DNA from: Coenobita brevimanus
Taxonomy: Eukaryota; Arthropoda; Malacostraca; Decapoda; Coenobitidae
NCBI GenBank assembly: GCA_032717465.1
Contig: CM064671.1
Span: forward strand, 58,184,864-58,248,863
Reading direction: 5' to 3'
DNA length: 64,000 bases
The notes under the pieces were generated by a model. The model searched no databases. It worked only from the letters and a program-made list of their open reading frames with translations, and was not told the DNA's origin. The position numbers were made by a program, and so were the translations under genes. Positions within the stretch are counted from its first letter, which is position 1, and each line of letters starts with the position of its first letter. Of this stretch, positions 44,576-56,541 are shown piece after piece.

Positions 44576-44621
44576 TGCCTCTCACAGTGGGCGATGGTCA
44601 CAAAGCCATAATTAAAAAAAA

Positions 44622-44720
44622 AAATGTTTGGCGACGCTTCCTTATTGTGGCTGTGCAACAAGATGTTACTGGTTATTATTGTTTTTATCATAAGTATCAT
44701 TACTACAAACTCTGTACCAA
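44622..44720. repeat. Partial third copy of unit U
   Basis: GACGCTTCCTTATTGTGGCTGTGCAACAAGATGTTACTGG resembles the start of U2 (AAGCTTCCTTCTTGTGGCTAGGCAGTAAGACAATGTTGC). The cold-shock locus is thus bracketed by copies of the unit. From 44,721 to 45,060 I see no feature. Confidence 0.5.
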
Positions 44721-45069
44721 CAAGAGATAAATGATTAATGGTTCAACAGCAGCTATTTCAAATGTCTTTACTGAATTAATTTAAAACAATCTTTTGCAGT
44801 ATTTGTTTATACTGTAGACAGTATATCCACCATGAGGAAATTAAACTGATTATAATGAAAGATATTAGTTTTGAGAATTTCAAGTATTCTTATTATCATT
44901 TGTGAATGGAAAATGTATATATGAAAAAAAAAAAAAAGTCATTAGATTTATTGCTCCCTCACTAATACCATGGTTCATGTTGCTCTTTTATAGTTCAGCT
45001 TATCAAAGTAAATGTTTGCTCAGCCTTGTGATTCTGATGCATCAGATAATGGGGGACTTGTGAAGATGC

Positions 45070-45975
45070 TTACCGCTAGAGGCCACCACCGTTAACAGCT
45101 TGTTCTCCGCGAGTCCGTGTTAAATTATCGTGATTTTTCTCAGTTGATGTGAGAACCTGTGTGGCAAAATACATTCACACACTATTGAAGTATTGCAAAA
45201 GCTTCAATACAAAAATATAATAGAGGAGAACACATTGCTCTCGTTTTAATTCCCCGAAAACGAAGCCCGAACTTTGAAAACCTGGCACATATATTTCTGT
45301 TCGTTGTTATTAATGAATCTGCTACAAAGCTGAGTTAATTTTTACCTACTGAAATGTTCGATTCATACTGTAGCTTTAGACAGGCACTTGTTTTCTTTGT
45401 ATCAGTCTGTCTTTTGGCGAAAATTTAATGACAATGTCTTCAGTTATTCTACATCAGCCATCCGAGCTCCAGAGACAGTCCCCGTTCCAAGATTTGATAT
45501 GAGGTATTTGAAAGTTGTAGTAGTGTATTTTCCTAGGGGAATAAGTCATGATCAAATATTGGTATGGGAACTGTCTCTGAGTTTGGATGGTTGATGTAGA
45601 ATAATTTCATAAATCATCATTAAAATTCCGCCAAAAGAGAGACTGACACAAACAACTGCTTGGCTAAAACTACAGTATAAATCGAACATTTCTGGAGGCA
45701 AGAATTAACTCAGCTTGCAGCAGCTTCATTAAAAATGACGAAGACAAAATATGGGTGCCAGGTGTTCAAAATTCGGGCTTCGTTTTGGGGGAAATAAAAC
45801 AATGAGAGCAATACATTTTCCTCTGTTATATTTTTGTTATGAAACATTTTCAGTACTTCAGTAGTGTGTGATGGTATTTTGCCAAAAAGGTTATCACATC
45901 AACAGTGCAAAATCACAGTATATGAACACGTGCTCGGGACAAAGAAGATGTTAACATTGACAGACATCTGGTGGC
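45070..45975. mobile_element. Foldback element with ~430-bp inverted arms
   Basis: Left arm about 45,070-45,505 and right arm about 45,546-45,975 are imperfect inverted copies. For example ACGAAGCCCGAA..CCTGGCACATAT at about 45,260 faces ATATGGGTGCCAGG..TTCGGGCTTCGT at about 45,740, and GGCAAAATACATTCACACAC faces GTGTGTGATGGTATTTTGCC. The spacer is about 40 bases. No transposase is encoded. The ends have no clear target duplication that I can define. Confidence 0.78.
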
Positions 45976-46404
45976 AGACGATTTCCGAAAGTTCCCCTTG
46001 AGCCCAGAATAGGTAACTTAGGGTAGTAATTTCCCACTAACTGGATCACTGGTTGTCACGTGGAAATTACTTGGGCTGAGAATCTATGTTTCCCTCTACC
46101 TTCACCCGCCCTTACACTCTTTTCAGGCAAGGGTGTCTTATATCTATGCCTGCTCCTTGGTGCCTTTTTTGTGATGTGGGAATTATATACCCCAGGTTAC
46201 CATCCACAGTACAAATGTTACATACAGTGCCAGAAAGTGATCATTGCCTTTACATGTTGTGTGAACATTATGTGAACACTTTTAAGACATTTTAGTACTC
46301 CATGACAGTGTATGGTCACCTGGATCTGCTGAAAGTGATCCCAGAATCCTCTGGACCCCGTTAGAGTGAACCATTTATTTTTTAATTTGTCACGGTTTTG
46401 TTCA

Positions 46405-46406
<2 letters not shown>
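45976..46406. other. No gene seen
   Basis: Short plus-strand open stretches exist but lack family features or coding bias I can recognise. Confidence 0.4.

Positions 46407-46455
<49 letters not shown>
46407..46455. repeat. (GT)n microsatellite
   Basis: About 24 GT units. Confidence 0.95.
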
Positions 46456-46457
<2 letters not shown>

Positions 46458-48078
46458 CATGAATTTGATATGAACTTTATATGACATGTGGGTAATCGAC
46501 GAAAGTGTGTGGTCATGTGGCCATGTGTCAGATAGGAAAATACGCTTTTTCTTACAACAGCAATGTCTACATAATAATTTCTTAATTTTTGTATATGTTT
46601 CACAAAAAAGAATGTCATACTTAGCAAATGATCTGATATGCAGATTTAGGTTAAAAAGAAAGCACAATGGTTGTAAGTTCTGCCTGTATTTTTGGAGCTC
46701 GTTAAATGCATAACTTTATTTTGTGTTGTTAATTTACAGCATTAAGGTTGGTTAGATTGTGTATCCTGGGTTAGAGAACTGTAATTACTCATCTTGCAGA
46801 TCTCATACCCTTCGTTAAACTTAAGTAAAATAATACTGTTACAAACAGCGCAGGCCTTTTTATGAACGACACTCAATTTTGTATTCTGCTGAAGGAATCA
46901 AAAACAAACCCAAAGGAACCCTTAAATATCCTCACCCACCCGTGCAGTATTGTGAAGGGGAAAAAAAGGGGGGTGGGGAAGCAGCAACGAACCCAGGGAT
47001 CCATCCTTTATAATATCAAGTCTGGTTGAAGAGCTAATACTGTGCCTAATATCATGTATCCACGTAAAAACTGTCATTGTATCTCACTGGGGGCAGTTCC
47101 TCCTTGGGGGGGGGGGGCATTGGGGATCCTAACTTGTCGAAAATGTGGGCAAGGTGAACATCAACCTGTATGCAAATTTTCGTACTACTAGGAGAGGAAC
47201 CAAGCATAAAGACTGGCAAGAACATCCAATAGCTGCCCTTCCCCAAGAACAGTGGCTTATGGGGGTCTCACCCCACATTAAACATGGCCCCAGTATATTA
47301 TCTACCATTGTGCAAAACTTAGGTTCTGTAATTAAAATGAGGACACTCCCTGCGTGCCTCCACCTTTAGGGCCGGCCTATCCATGGTGGTGGTGCTCTTG
47401 GGGGCATGATGCTTTCCTAATATCTGCTCAGAATATTTTTTTTTTTTTTCAATATGGAAATTTCGTTTTCCTAAGTTAAAAACTATGAACGTATATAATG
47501 GCTTTGCTGGATCTCCGCGGGGACTCCTTCCAGTGTTAAGGGCATCCCTTAGTGGTTCCACCCTCCCTATAATGTAGCTAGGTTGGACATCTGTTGTAAT
47601 GGAAATTTATTTTTCTTCAGTTAGATCTTTTGCTCTGTACAGTGACCTTGACTGATATCATTACCTCTCCCCCCCTCCCTGCGCAGGGTGGCACTCGTGC
47701 ATCCTACTATGTTTATATCCTAGTGCCAGTGAAGCTTGACCATTATGTAATACATATTTGTCAGTAAAAAATAATGTCTATTAATGGTGGGATGTCATGT
47801 TGCTGCTGCTCCTAGCCAGAAAATTGTCTAAGCAGGAGATTACCCTTGTGCATTATTTTTTCTAATACTCCTTTCAGAAAGTACTGACCTCTTTTTCAAT
47901 AAAGTACAGTAATTCAGGTTGTGAGAAAGGAAAGGAGGTAGGGAGTGACACAGGGACAAGCACGACATTCTTTATAGAGAAATCGTTGCAGAATAAATGT
48001 TAGGTTAATTTAAGCAAGAAATTGTACTAAAATGATTTGGTAATAAGTAAAATAGTTTGCAAGTAAAGTAAAATAATG
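46456..48078. other. Unassigned intergenic sequence
   Basis: No gene is supported. Notable only for a poly(G) run near 47,106-47,117 and T/A-rich low-complexity at 47,436-47,450. Confidence 0.4.
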
Positions 48079-48104
48079 ATATATATATATATATATATAT
48101 ATAT
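48079..48104. repeat. (TA)n left of solo LTR
   Basis: Twelve to thirteen TA units ending at the LTR boundary. Confidence 0.9.
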
Positions 48105-48894
48105 TGTTACATAGCATATGATTTCATCATCCTTTGTGTAATTTTAACGCACAGTTGCTGCATGTTTGATCACGAGCGTGTTCTGCCTCAGTCCCCCCCT
48201 TCTACCGTTATAGTAGAGTAAGTCGTTCTCTCTGTTATTCAGAGCGGGATTTTCAGCTCTTTGTCCCCATGGCTTCATTTGCGCGTCCTTCTTACAAGTT
48301 GTATCAAGCTCTCCTGGCCCCTATATAATGAGCTCAGTCTCTGCATCATTGCCACTTAGATCTGCTCCTCGTTTTGTTCACATCTCTGTCCTCCCCTGTA
48401 GTTATTATTATTGTGAGTGCTCAAGAAATCTCCAAACATCTAGCAGCTGTGTGTAATTTGAGTATAACTGTTATTGCATTTTTTCCTTGTACTGTATAGC
48501 ATAAGGTGTTGATTTGTAGGCCTAGTGAGGTTTTTTTGTAATTTATGTAGGATTCATTTTGTTAGTCAGTTTTAATATTATTTTGTATCTGTAATAATTT
48601 ATCTTGCATTAACTAAGCATTACCCAGTGTATTTTCATTTTATCAGGGCTGACTTAGGTAAATTTACTCTTGCTAATTTCATGTTAATAGAGGCTATTGC
48701 AGTTAACCATATATTCAACCTGTTTTTGCCATTACCTTATCCTTATGAGTCCTGAATGTTTTGTTGTTAGTTTGAGCATTAAACTTTAACTTGTAATTTT
48801 ACCTAACTCTTTTGTTTTGAACCTGGAACTTTACGGGACAGTAATGACTCTTAGTATTCTCACTTAAAGTGTACGTTATCTTTCTCTGTTCCGT

Positions 48895-48898
<4 letters not shown>
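48105..48898 (+). mobile_element. Solo LTR of the integrase-first gypsy family
   Basis: TGTTACATAGC..TTCCGTAACA, 794 bp, the full LTR of the 7,095-14,072 element in the opposite orientation. It has scattered substitutions and no MITE insertion. No internal sequence is attached on either side, so it is the product of LTR-LTR recombination. (TA)n borders both ends. Confidence 0.9.

Positions 48899-48973
<75 letters not shown>
48899..48973. repeat. (TA)n right of solo LTR
   Basis: About 37 TA units. Confidence 0.95.
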
Positions 48974-48978
<5 letters not shown>

Positions 48979-49445
48979 GACACTGGAAAACAGTAAATAT
49001 TAATACAGGTAGAAAGAATGTTACTGAGAAATACCTACAGTTCTTGATGTGAATAATAGTGACTGTTTTCTTATTAAATGTTTTTTTTTTGTTTCGTTTA
49101 GTACGAGAAAACTAGTTGCTAAAACACAAAATGTAAAAATATCCCATGGACTCTAGTACTTCTACTGATATTTCACATTATAGATATCTTGTAAATAGAT
49201 TTAATGCATAGAGTTGCCAAGGGTCTCTCGAGGATAACGCAGTCGGGTTAAGAAATTTTGCGTGTTGAATTCAGAATTGACGAATACACCTATTATGGAA
49301 CTTATCAAAATAGCAATTAGATTAGATATCTTTTCTGGCAAACTGAAAGAACAAGAATAAATAACCCAATACAGTATAGATCTTTGTCTCTTCACAGTTT
49401 AGCCAAATGTATGAAATATTGTATAGGACACATAACGACTAATTA

Positions 49446-49578
49446 CAGAAAATAACCAATCAGTGTTGTTCATAAAGCTTTATATCATGGAATTTATCGC
49501 TTAATAATTTTCAGAAAATAAACCAATCAGTGTTGTTCATAAAGCTTTATATCATGGAATTTATCGCTTAATAATTTT
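49446..49578. repeat. Near-perfect tandem duplication, ~67-bp unit
   Basis: CAGAAAATAA..TAATTTT occurs twice head to tail (49,446-49,511 and 49,512-49,578), with a single A/AA difference. The rest of 48,974-49,920 is AT-rich and holds no gene that I see. Confidence 0.88.
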
Positions 49579-49920
49579 AAGCCATACTCATTAACACCTT
49601 TGGGTCATTGGGTTGCATATCCTGCTACATAAACAGGTATCAGAACCCCCCTCTTAAACCTGTTTGGCTGTATAATAGACAGAATAGCTTATTATGTTAT
49701 GCATGATGCACTATGTATGGACATTACATATACTGCAATGTTCCTCCAGGGTTATTCATAGAAACTACATTATTTCTTGAATCTAGTTTTAGCGATAAAG
49801 ATCATTCATGAAATATTATGTAATATATAAAGAGGGTTGATACAGTAGTGTTCTACCTTCAAGAAACAATGAAAAAATTACACATTTTAACATATTAAAT
49901 AATAATAATATTATTATTAC

Positions 49921-50619
49921 TGTTACGTCCCTGTCCCACACTGTCACTGGCTCCATCAGCAGTAGATCAGTGTAGGAAGGACGTTGCCCAGTGAGTTGTT
50001 CTTCCTTTGGTCAGCCTTTCGGTGTACAGCACACAAGATCAGCTGAGGTGAAAAGAAAAAGACTTAAGTTCACTGTCTTTATTTATCAAATAATTACACT
50101 TAATGCTTTCAAAATTCACTATTGTCACAAGCACCGAAGATACACAATCTTCACCAACTGCACTGATTCTTAATGCTTGCCAACAACACTTCACTGTTTT
50201 CGCAAGTACCAAAATTTCACTGACACTGCACTGCACTCAAACTGAACTGAAAACTGACTGAAACAGCTCTAGTCTCTTCCCCATCCTTAAATAAGCTTCC
50301 TATATTCTCGAGTGTTCTACATTCTAGGAGAAGCAACAGTTGCCAACTCGGAGATATTTAAAACATACCAGACTTTTCGTACACTGCATAACACTCTAGA
50401 TTATTTAGCACACAAACTTAAAATTAAATTACATTATTTAATAAACAGTCACATAAGTAAAACTTCATAAAGAAATAGAACATAAAAACTAATGAACAAC
50501 TTACAAAATAACTATTCTCACAAACAGCAGGTTAACTGGCAACTCTGACTTGCACCGGAACTATGACAAACACGAGGAATTCTCCAGAACAATCTAGCTA
50601 GCAATGCAAGTTCTCAACA
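49921..50619 (-). repeat. 3' LTR of conventional gypsy element
   Basis: TGTTAC at the left edge and TTCTCAACA at the right, that is, TGTTGAGAA..GTAACA in sense. Confidence 0.85.
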
Positions 50620-50742
50620 TTCTCCCCTGCCTAATCCTTTGTAGTCCCAACAAAACTACACAATGTTTACAGACATAAGCCTTAATCCTAATGAAACATC
50701 TAGCTATACACAAAATAATCCTTCCACTTATCAGGTCTTTTC

Positions 50743-52072
50743 CTATGCCGCTTCCAACGATGCCCATGCTCTTCCACAATCTACTCCTCTTGGAATTTCT
50801 TGCTCCTCTTCCTGATGCACTTCTTCTCTTGGGAAACTGTCTCCATCCTGTTGAACTTCAGCTCCCTGGTCCTCCCCAACATCCTCGGTTGCGGGTGAGC
50901 ACGATTCCACGGAGACGTCCCAGCTGTACTGTCCTGGACCATGGTACTGGCGCAGACGATTCACGTGTACCACCTTTGGGTGAGACTTCCTGCCTCCCCA
51001 AATCCGATACATTACATCTGATAGGCTGTCCAACACAGTGTAAGGCCCGTCCCATGGGCTTTGCCGCTTCAGTGACTGACCCTTCTTTCGCTGAGGATCA
51101 TATAACCAAATCTGGTCACCATCCCCGAAGCTCACCTCACTTGCCTTGGAATCATACTTGCAGTTCATCACCTCTCCTGAAAGCTTAAGGGCTTCTCGCA
51201 CTGGATGATATACCTCAGCCAGCCTTTCCTGAAGATGCTTTGCATTGCTGGAGGTGTCTGTAGGCAGCTCTTCACCAGGTGGTCTTCCCATGAACAAGTC
51301 AACGGGTCTGTGTAACTCATGGCCCAACATCAGTTTTGCAGGGTGTAGCCAGTAGACTCATGGGATATAGACAGATATGCCATCAGCAACGCAGGTAGCT
51401 TCTGATCCCAATCCATTTGTCCCTCTGCACAGTACTTGGCCAGTTCTTGTCCCAGGGTCCAGGAAAATTTCTCCAACATCTCATCTGACTGTGGGCTTAG
51501 TGGGGTCGTCCTAGTTTTCTTGATCCCCAATAACTTGCAGCACTCACATAATACAGCAGATTCGAAGCTTCTACCCTGGTCTGAATGTAACTGTTGTGGC
51601 ATCCCAAATCGACAAACTGGCCAACCAACACCCAAGCAACAGCTGCAGTCTCCTGATCAGGGATGGCAAAGGCTTCTGGCCACTATGTGAAGTAGTCCAT
51701 ATTGACACATGTATACCGATTTCCTCTTTCAGTGAGTGGCAGAGGTCCAGCAATGTCCATTGCAACTCATTCCATCAGTGCACCCACTTGCTACAGATGA
51801 AGAGGGGTGTAAAAACATTTCTTGAATCCTTTCTTGGCACAACACACATCACAGGCCCGACACCACTCTTCAACATCCTGCCACATGCCAGTCCAGTAGA
51901 ACCTCTGTCGCAGCCAGCTTAGATTTTTCTTCACTCGCAGGTGCCCACTACTGATCTGGTTATGGGGCCCATCAAAGATCTCAGACGTCATCTTCTTTGG
52001 AACCACCAGTTGCCAATACTTGCTGAGGCCATTGGGTGTCTCCCACTGACTCTCTCGTAGTCCGTTGTTCAA
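50743..52072 (-). pseudogene. Gypsy integrase region
   Basis: 51,791-52,072 has the HHCC finger (SGHLRVKKNLSWLRQRFYW, ACDVCCAKKGF). 51,330-51,635 has the core with SDQGRSFESAVL-like and MLEKFSWTLGQEL blocks. 50,743-51,330 has the C-terminal part with WLYDPQRKKGQS and a WDGPYTVLDSLSDVMYRIW module. The pieces are in different frames. Confidence 0.8.
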
Positions 52073-52382
52073 ACGAAGAAGGTCCCACTGACTCCAGTAG
52101 CTCTTGGTTGCAGGGCTTGCCCTGGAAACCTCTCCTCAAGATAGTCACACTGTATTCTGCTACAGCCACTCTAGCACTGGTTGTAAATCTGCATCCTCCA
52201 TCTTCATCCTCTTCATGTCTTCTTCAACTGACGTTGGCCCTGTCACTGCAGTACGGCTGCATTTCTTACTATGATCCATTTTCTACACTGCCGGCAATCT
52301 GGTTCACAAGGCCAATGACTCAGGCTCTCAACGTTGCTATGTACCCACCAAGGACGGTGCTGCATCTCATAATTGTGCTGGT

Positions 52383-53540
52383 CTAGCTTCCCGAGCCTTC
52401 TGGATTCCTCAACGTCTTCAGCCATTTGAGTGCCATATGGTCTGTCCTGATGAAGTAGGACCCATACAAGTAGGGGTGGAAGAAATCAAGGCTCTTCGTC
52501 ATTGCCATTAGCTCCTTACGGTTTACACAGTAGTTCTGCTCTGGTGGGCTGTGCTTCTTGCTGTAATATGCCACCATGCACTCCTTGTCTTCCTTCTTTA
52601 GTGACAGGACTCCATCAATACCATGGTCATTAGCGTCACAGTCCAAGATTAATGGCTGACTCTGATTAGGGTACGGCAATATTGGAGAGCTTGCCAACGC
52701 ATGCTTCAGTTCGTTGAAGGCTTTCTGAGTACCCGCTGTCCATACAAACCTCTTTCTCTTCCCCATCAGGTTGTGCAGAGGTGCAACTATCGTTGCAAAG
52801 TCCTTGACAAAATGCTGATAGTAGATGTACAAGCCCAGGAATCTCTGTAGCTCTTTCACACAAGTTTGAACTGGCCAGTTTTCCACAGCTGCCACCTTCT
52901 CTGAGTCAGTGCAGACACCACCCTTACCTACAAAGTGTCGCAGGTACTTCACCTCTTTCTGGAACAGGTAGCATTTCCTGGGGTTCAGCTTGGGTGGTCT
53001 GCTTGGATCCTGTTGAACACCTCCAACAGCCTCTCCAATTCCTGGTCGAACGTCCGTCCAAATGCAATTACATAAGCCAGATAGATGAGAGCTGTCTGCT
53101 AGTGCAGACCTTCAAGTACACGATCCATGAGTTGCTCAAAAGTAGCTGGGGCATTGCATATGCCCAATGGCATCACATTAAGCTGCCATAAACCCATATG
53201 AAAAGGCTGTTTTCTCCTTGTCCTTCTCTGCAACCCTGACCTGGTGGTATCCTGCTTTCATGTCTAGTGTGGAGAACCACTTGGCCCCTGACAGAGCATC
53301 CATCGTGTCATCAATCCTTGGCAAGGGATATGCATCCATCACTGTCATTTCATTCAGCGCTCAATAATGTATACAGCACCTTACTGAGCCATCCTTTTTC
53401 CTTACCAGAACCACTGCTGATGCCCAAGGACTGCTGGACTTTTCTACTACTCCTTGATTTTGGAGATTCTTCATCACCTTCTCCATTTCTTGCGGTTGGG
53501 TTGGTGCCATCCTCCGTGCTGGCTTTCTTTTAATTGGGCA
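52383..53540 (-). pseudogene. Gypsy reverse transcriptase and RNase H
   Basis: 52,383-52,952 carries the end of the reverse transcriptase (VKELQRFLGLYIYYQHFVKD) and RNase H (LDCDANDHGIDGVLSL, YYSKKHSPPEQNYCVNRKEL, RTDHMALKWLK). The N-terminal RT blocks lie upstream to about 53,540 (KPARRMAPTQPQEMEKVM, VVLVRKKDGSVR), with stops between. Confidence 0.8.
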
Positions 53541-54477
53541 GTGATCCCCAGTGTCTATACAATGCTCCACCAGATCAGTGCACCCCAGGTCTAGGTCTCC
53601 AGTAGAAAAGACATCAGCAAACTTCGTCAGCAGTTGCCTCAACTTCAGCACTTGTGGGCCATCCAGGCATTGGCAGCTCCTTGGAAATAGGTCTTGTAAA
53701 TGGTCTGGCAGGTACCTGTCTTCCATGACTATGCTGCTTTTACAGGCCTTCCTTTGATGCCACTCAGGGTCCACCGCCTGGCACAGTCCCACAATTTCCC
53801 CCTCATTGAAGTTTTGTGGCTTACGGGAGAAATTGGTCACCACAACTGGCACTTCATCTGCACCTGTTTCCATGAAAGTTCTCCCCACCATCACTCCGGC
53901 CTTCGCATTGCACCATACATCAGACTCCACTACCCCGATACAGCTGTCAAAAGAGCCACTCACCTCGCACTGGAACAGTAATTTTGATTTTGGGGGTATA
54001 ATTGCAGTGCGGAACACCTTCACCTCACCACCAGAATTGGTACGTCTCACAGCCGTGACAGGAACCGACTTTCCTCGGACCTTCAGCTTCATGGAGCAGA
54101 AGTCCAGCTGTCATCCCATGGACATCAGATAATCTAGACCAAGATGGCAAGGATTCTCCATGCTGGCAACATAGACTGGAAGCAAGACTTCTTGCCCTGC
54201 CACTTCAATCCGGATACCCAAGAGTCCCCTCAGTTCTATGCGGTGCCCTTGTGATGCCTCACAATTGTTTTGATGACTCAGGCAGATACCAATGATGTAA
54301 CACATCAGGCCTCACAAAAGTGCGCTGTGAGGCTGAATCAATCACCAGGGAACACTTCTTTCCATCTATTCTTCCATCTGTTCGCACACTGACAATTGCA
54401 ATTCTCTTGCATTTTCTCAGGGATGGGGCTACTTGGGAAAAGCTGGCTGGTGGTTGCCTCTTAATACCGGCCTCCAC
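53361..54477 (-). pseudogene. Gypsy protease and protease-RT linker
   Basis: 54,259-54,477 contains CSLVIDSASQRTFVRPDVL, an aspartic-protease active site written D-S-A instead of D-T/S-G. 53,361-54,092 continues through a linker (KLLFQCEVSGSFDSCIGV) into the start of the reverse transcriptase. Confidence 0.72.
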
Positions 54478-56480
54478 CAGTTTTCTGCTTATTTCTGGTC
54501 TTCTGCAGCCTTCTTCTTACCCTCATTTTTCTTCTTTGGACATTCAGAAGTGAAATGTGCCACCTAATTGCATGTCCAACATTTTTTTGGAACAAATGAA
54601 GCTTTCCTTGGACTGGTCTTTTCTTGCTCCTTTTTTCATTTGTAACAATCCTCCTTCTTGTGTTCCGGCTTCCCACAGAACAAGCAACCTCCTCCACTCT
54701 TCTCCTGTTCCCTCTTCCACTTATAGCAGTCCTTTTTTCGATGTCCTTGCTTGTCACAGTACCAGCAATGTCCTTCAAATTTTTCTGCTTCGTGTATCTG
54801 TCCGTTTCTTGCCTTGAATCCTACAGCATGACCTGCCTGAGAAGTGGACGTACTGGACCTGACGTAGGACTCAAATTCTAGAGCACGGCTAGTGCTTCTT
54901 ACATGCTTCTGGGTTGTGCTTTCTAAACTTGTCCTTTCAACTCAGCACTATCAAGAGCATTGATGAGCTGGTCCCTCAGAAAAATAGCCAATATAAGTTA
55001 GGTGTTGCTCCAGGGTATGCCTTGCGTGCCATACTCTCCAGGTCATAAGTAAGCTGCTGTAGGGATTAGTTTCGAGCCCGTACACGGCTCCGGAATCTTG
55101 CTCTGAAAACCTCAGTCTTGTACATGGTCCCATATCTGTGCTTCAGCACTTCTACTGGGGACTGATAACTGTTCCTATCCTCCACTGACATTTGGCCAAG
55201 AATCTCCATTGCAGCACCCTTGAGGCTAGTAACAAGCTGCACTGCCCTCTGCCTATCGTCTTAAGCATTCTGATCTGCAAGCAACTCAAACTGCACATGA
55301 TAAGCTTCCCAAAATCCTTTGCCATCAAATACATGAGGTTTCCTTTTAACTGGATCCCCATTATAGCCATGCACATCACTGGTTTTGAGCCTAAAAACTG
55401 GGGATCATGATTAAGTCCAGGACTTAGAACTTCTGGGTTCTGATTATCCAACTCTGTAATGCTACCTTTAGATGCTTGAGATCCATCAAGATCCACCATA
55501 CACTGTCCATTCGTTTCATATGCTCCCTGTACACTTGCCTGAGGCTCAGCAGTGCAGTATTTCTCTACAGTCTCAATTTTCTCACTAATTATCTTCACAT
55601 GGTTGACTACATGCTTCAACTGGCTATCTGCATACTGTCTGCACTCTATCACAATTGCATCACTAATTGTCTTCAATTGGTGACGGAATTGCTGTTTGCA
55701 CTCCATTACATTTTTCCTTACCTCATACTTCTGCTGCTGTAGCTCAGTGTATGCTCCCTCCTTCAACTGTTCCTGTTCTTCCTTCATTTCCCCCATGAGA
55801 GCATCTAGCTCTCCTTGCATTCTCAGTTGTATTTCCCTCTGTTGCCCCAGTAATGCCTCTTGAAGCTGTTAATATCATTGTTTCTGTTCTTCACTTTGTG
55901 TCTATAATTGTTCTTTGATTTCTTTACTTTCTGCCTGTAACTGCCATTTAACCTGTGGATTGCGAGCCACAGCTCAGGCTCGGTAGCATCGCGTTGCGAG
56001 CCACAGCTCAGGCTGTGCTGGCCATGCATCACCATAAACAACTCGACCCCTACACAAACTTATGCAAAGGCGGAGAGAGAGAGAAATTTTTTCTTTACAC
56101 CAGATGATGCCCTGGATGTTTATCTTCAAGTTTATAATAAACAAAAACAAGACAAAATTTTTATTTTTGTTTTCACTACTCCTGTACGTAAACTTATGCA
56201 TGACCCTACACAAAGACAGAGAGAGAGAGAGAGATTTTATTCTTTTCACCAGATGATGCCATGGATATTTATCTTCAAGTTTATAATATACAAAAACTAA
56301 AAAAAAATACTTTTTTTCCCTCGTTTTTTGCGCACCATGGGGTGGGATAAAAAAAAAAAGGTAATTGCACAATCCATGGACTAAGTTCTTTCTTTCCTTC
56401 ATTCTGTGCCTGTAATATCCTCATGATTGCAGCCAATGACACCTCGTCCTCCTGCCCAGCTCAAGATCTTGTCTGCACAC
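54478..56480 (-). pseudogene. Gypsy gag
   Basis: 55,152-55,820 begins with a long charged helical stretch (LDALMGEMKEEQEQLKEGAY, KHVVNHVKIISEKIETVEKY), probably coiled coil. Downstream at 54,540-54,780, two or three CCHC knuckles are visible (CWYCDKQGHRKKDC, CLFCGKPEHKKEDC). The leader at 55,860-56,400 is disrupted by short tandem duplications. Confidence 0.7.
56045..56310. repeat. ~150-bp tandem duplication in gag leader
   Basis: Two copies with CCTACACAAA..GAGAGAGA..CACCAGATGATGCC..TATTTATCTTCAAGTTTATAAT, at about 56,045-56,160 and 56,195-56,310. A shorter duplicate, TGCGAGCCACAGCTCAGGCT, lies just to the left at about 55,960-56,015. Confidence 0.75.
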
Positions 56481-56541
56481 CTTCTTGCACCATATCGAAA
56501 ACTTTACTCACTGCAGCACTTAATCCCATTCCTGACATCAT

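Noticed and set aside
47052..47561. Possible coding exons (for example on the minus strand with a Pro-rich piece)
   Set aside because: No domain, splice context or conserved pattern; composition-driven open frames.
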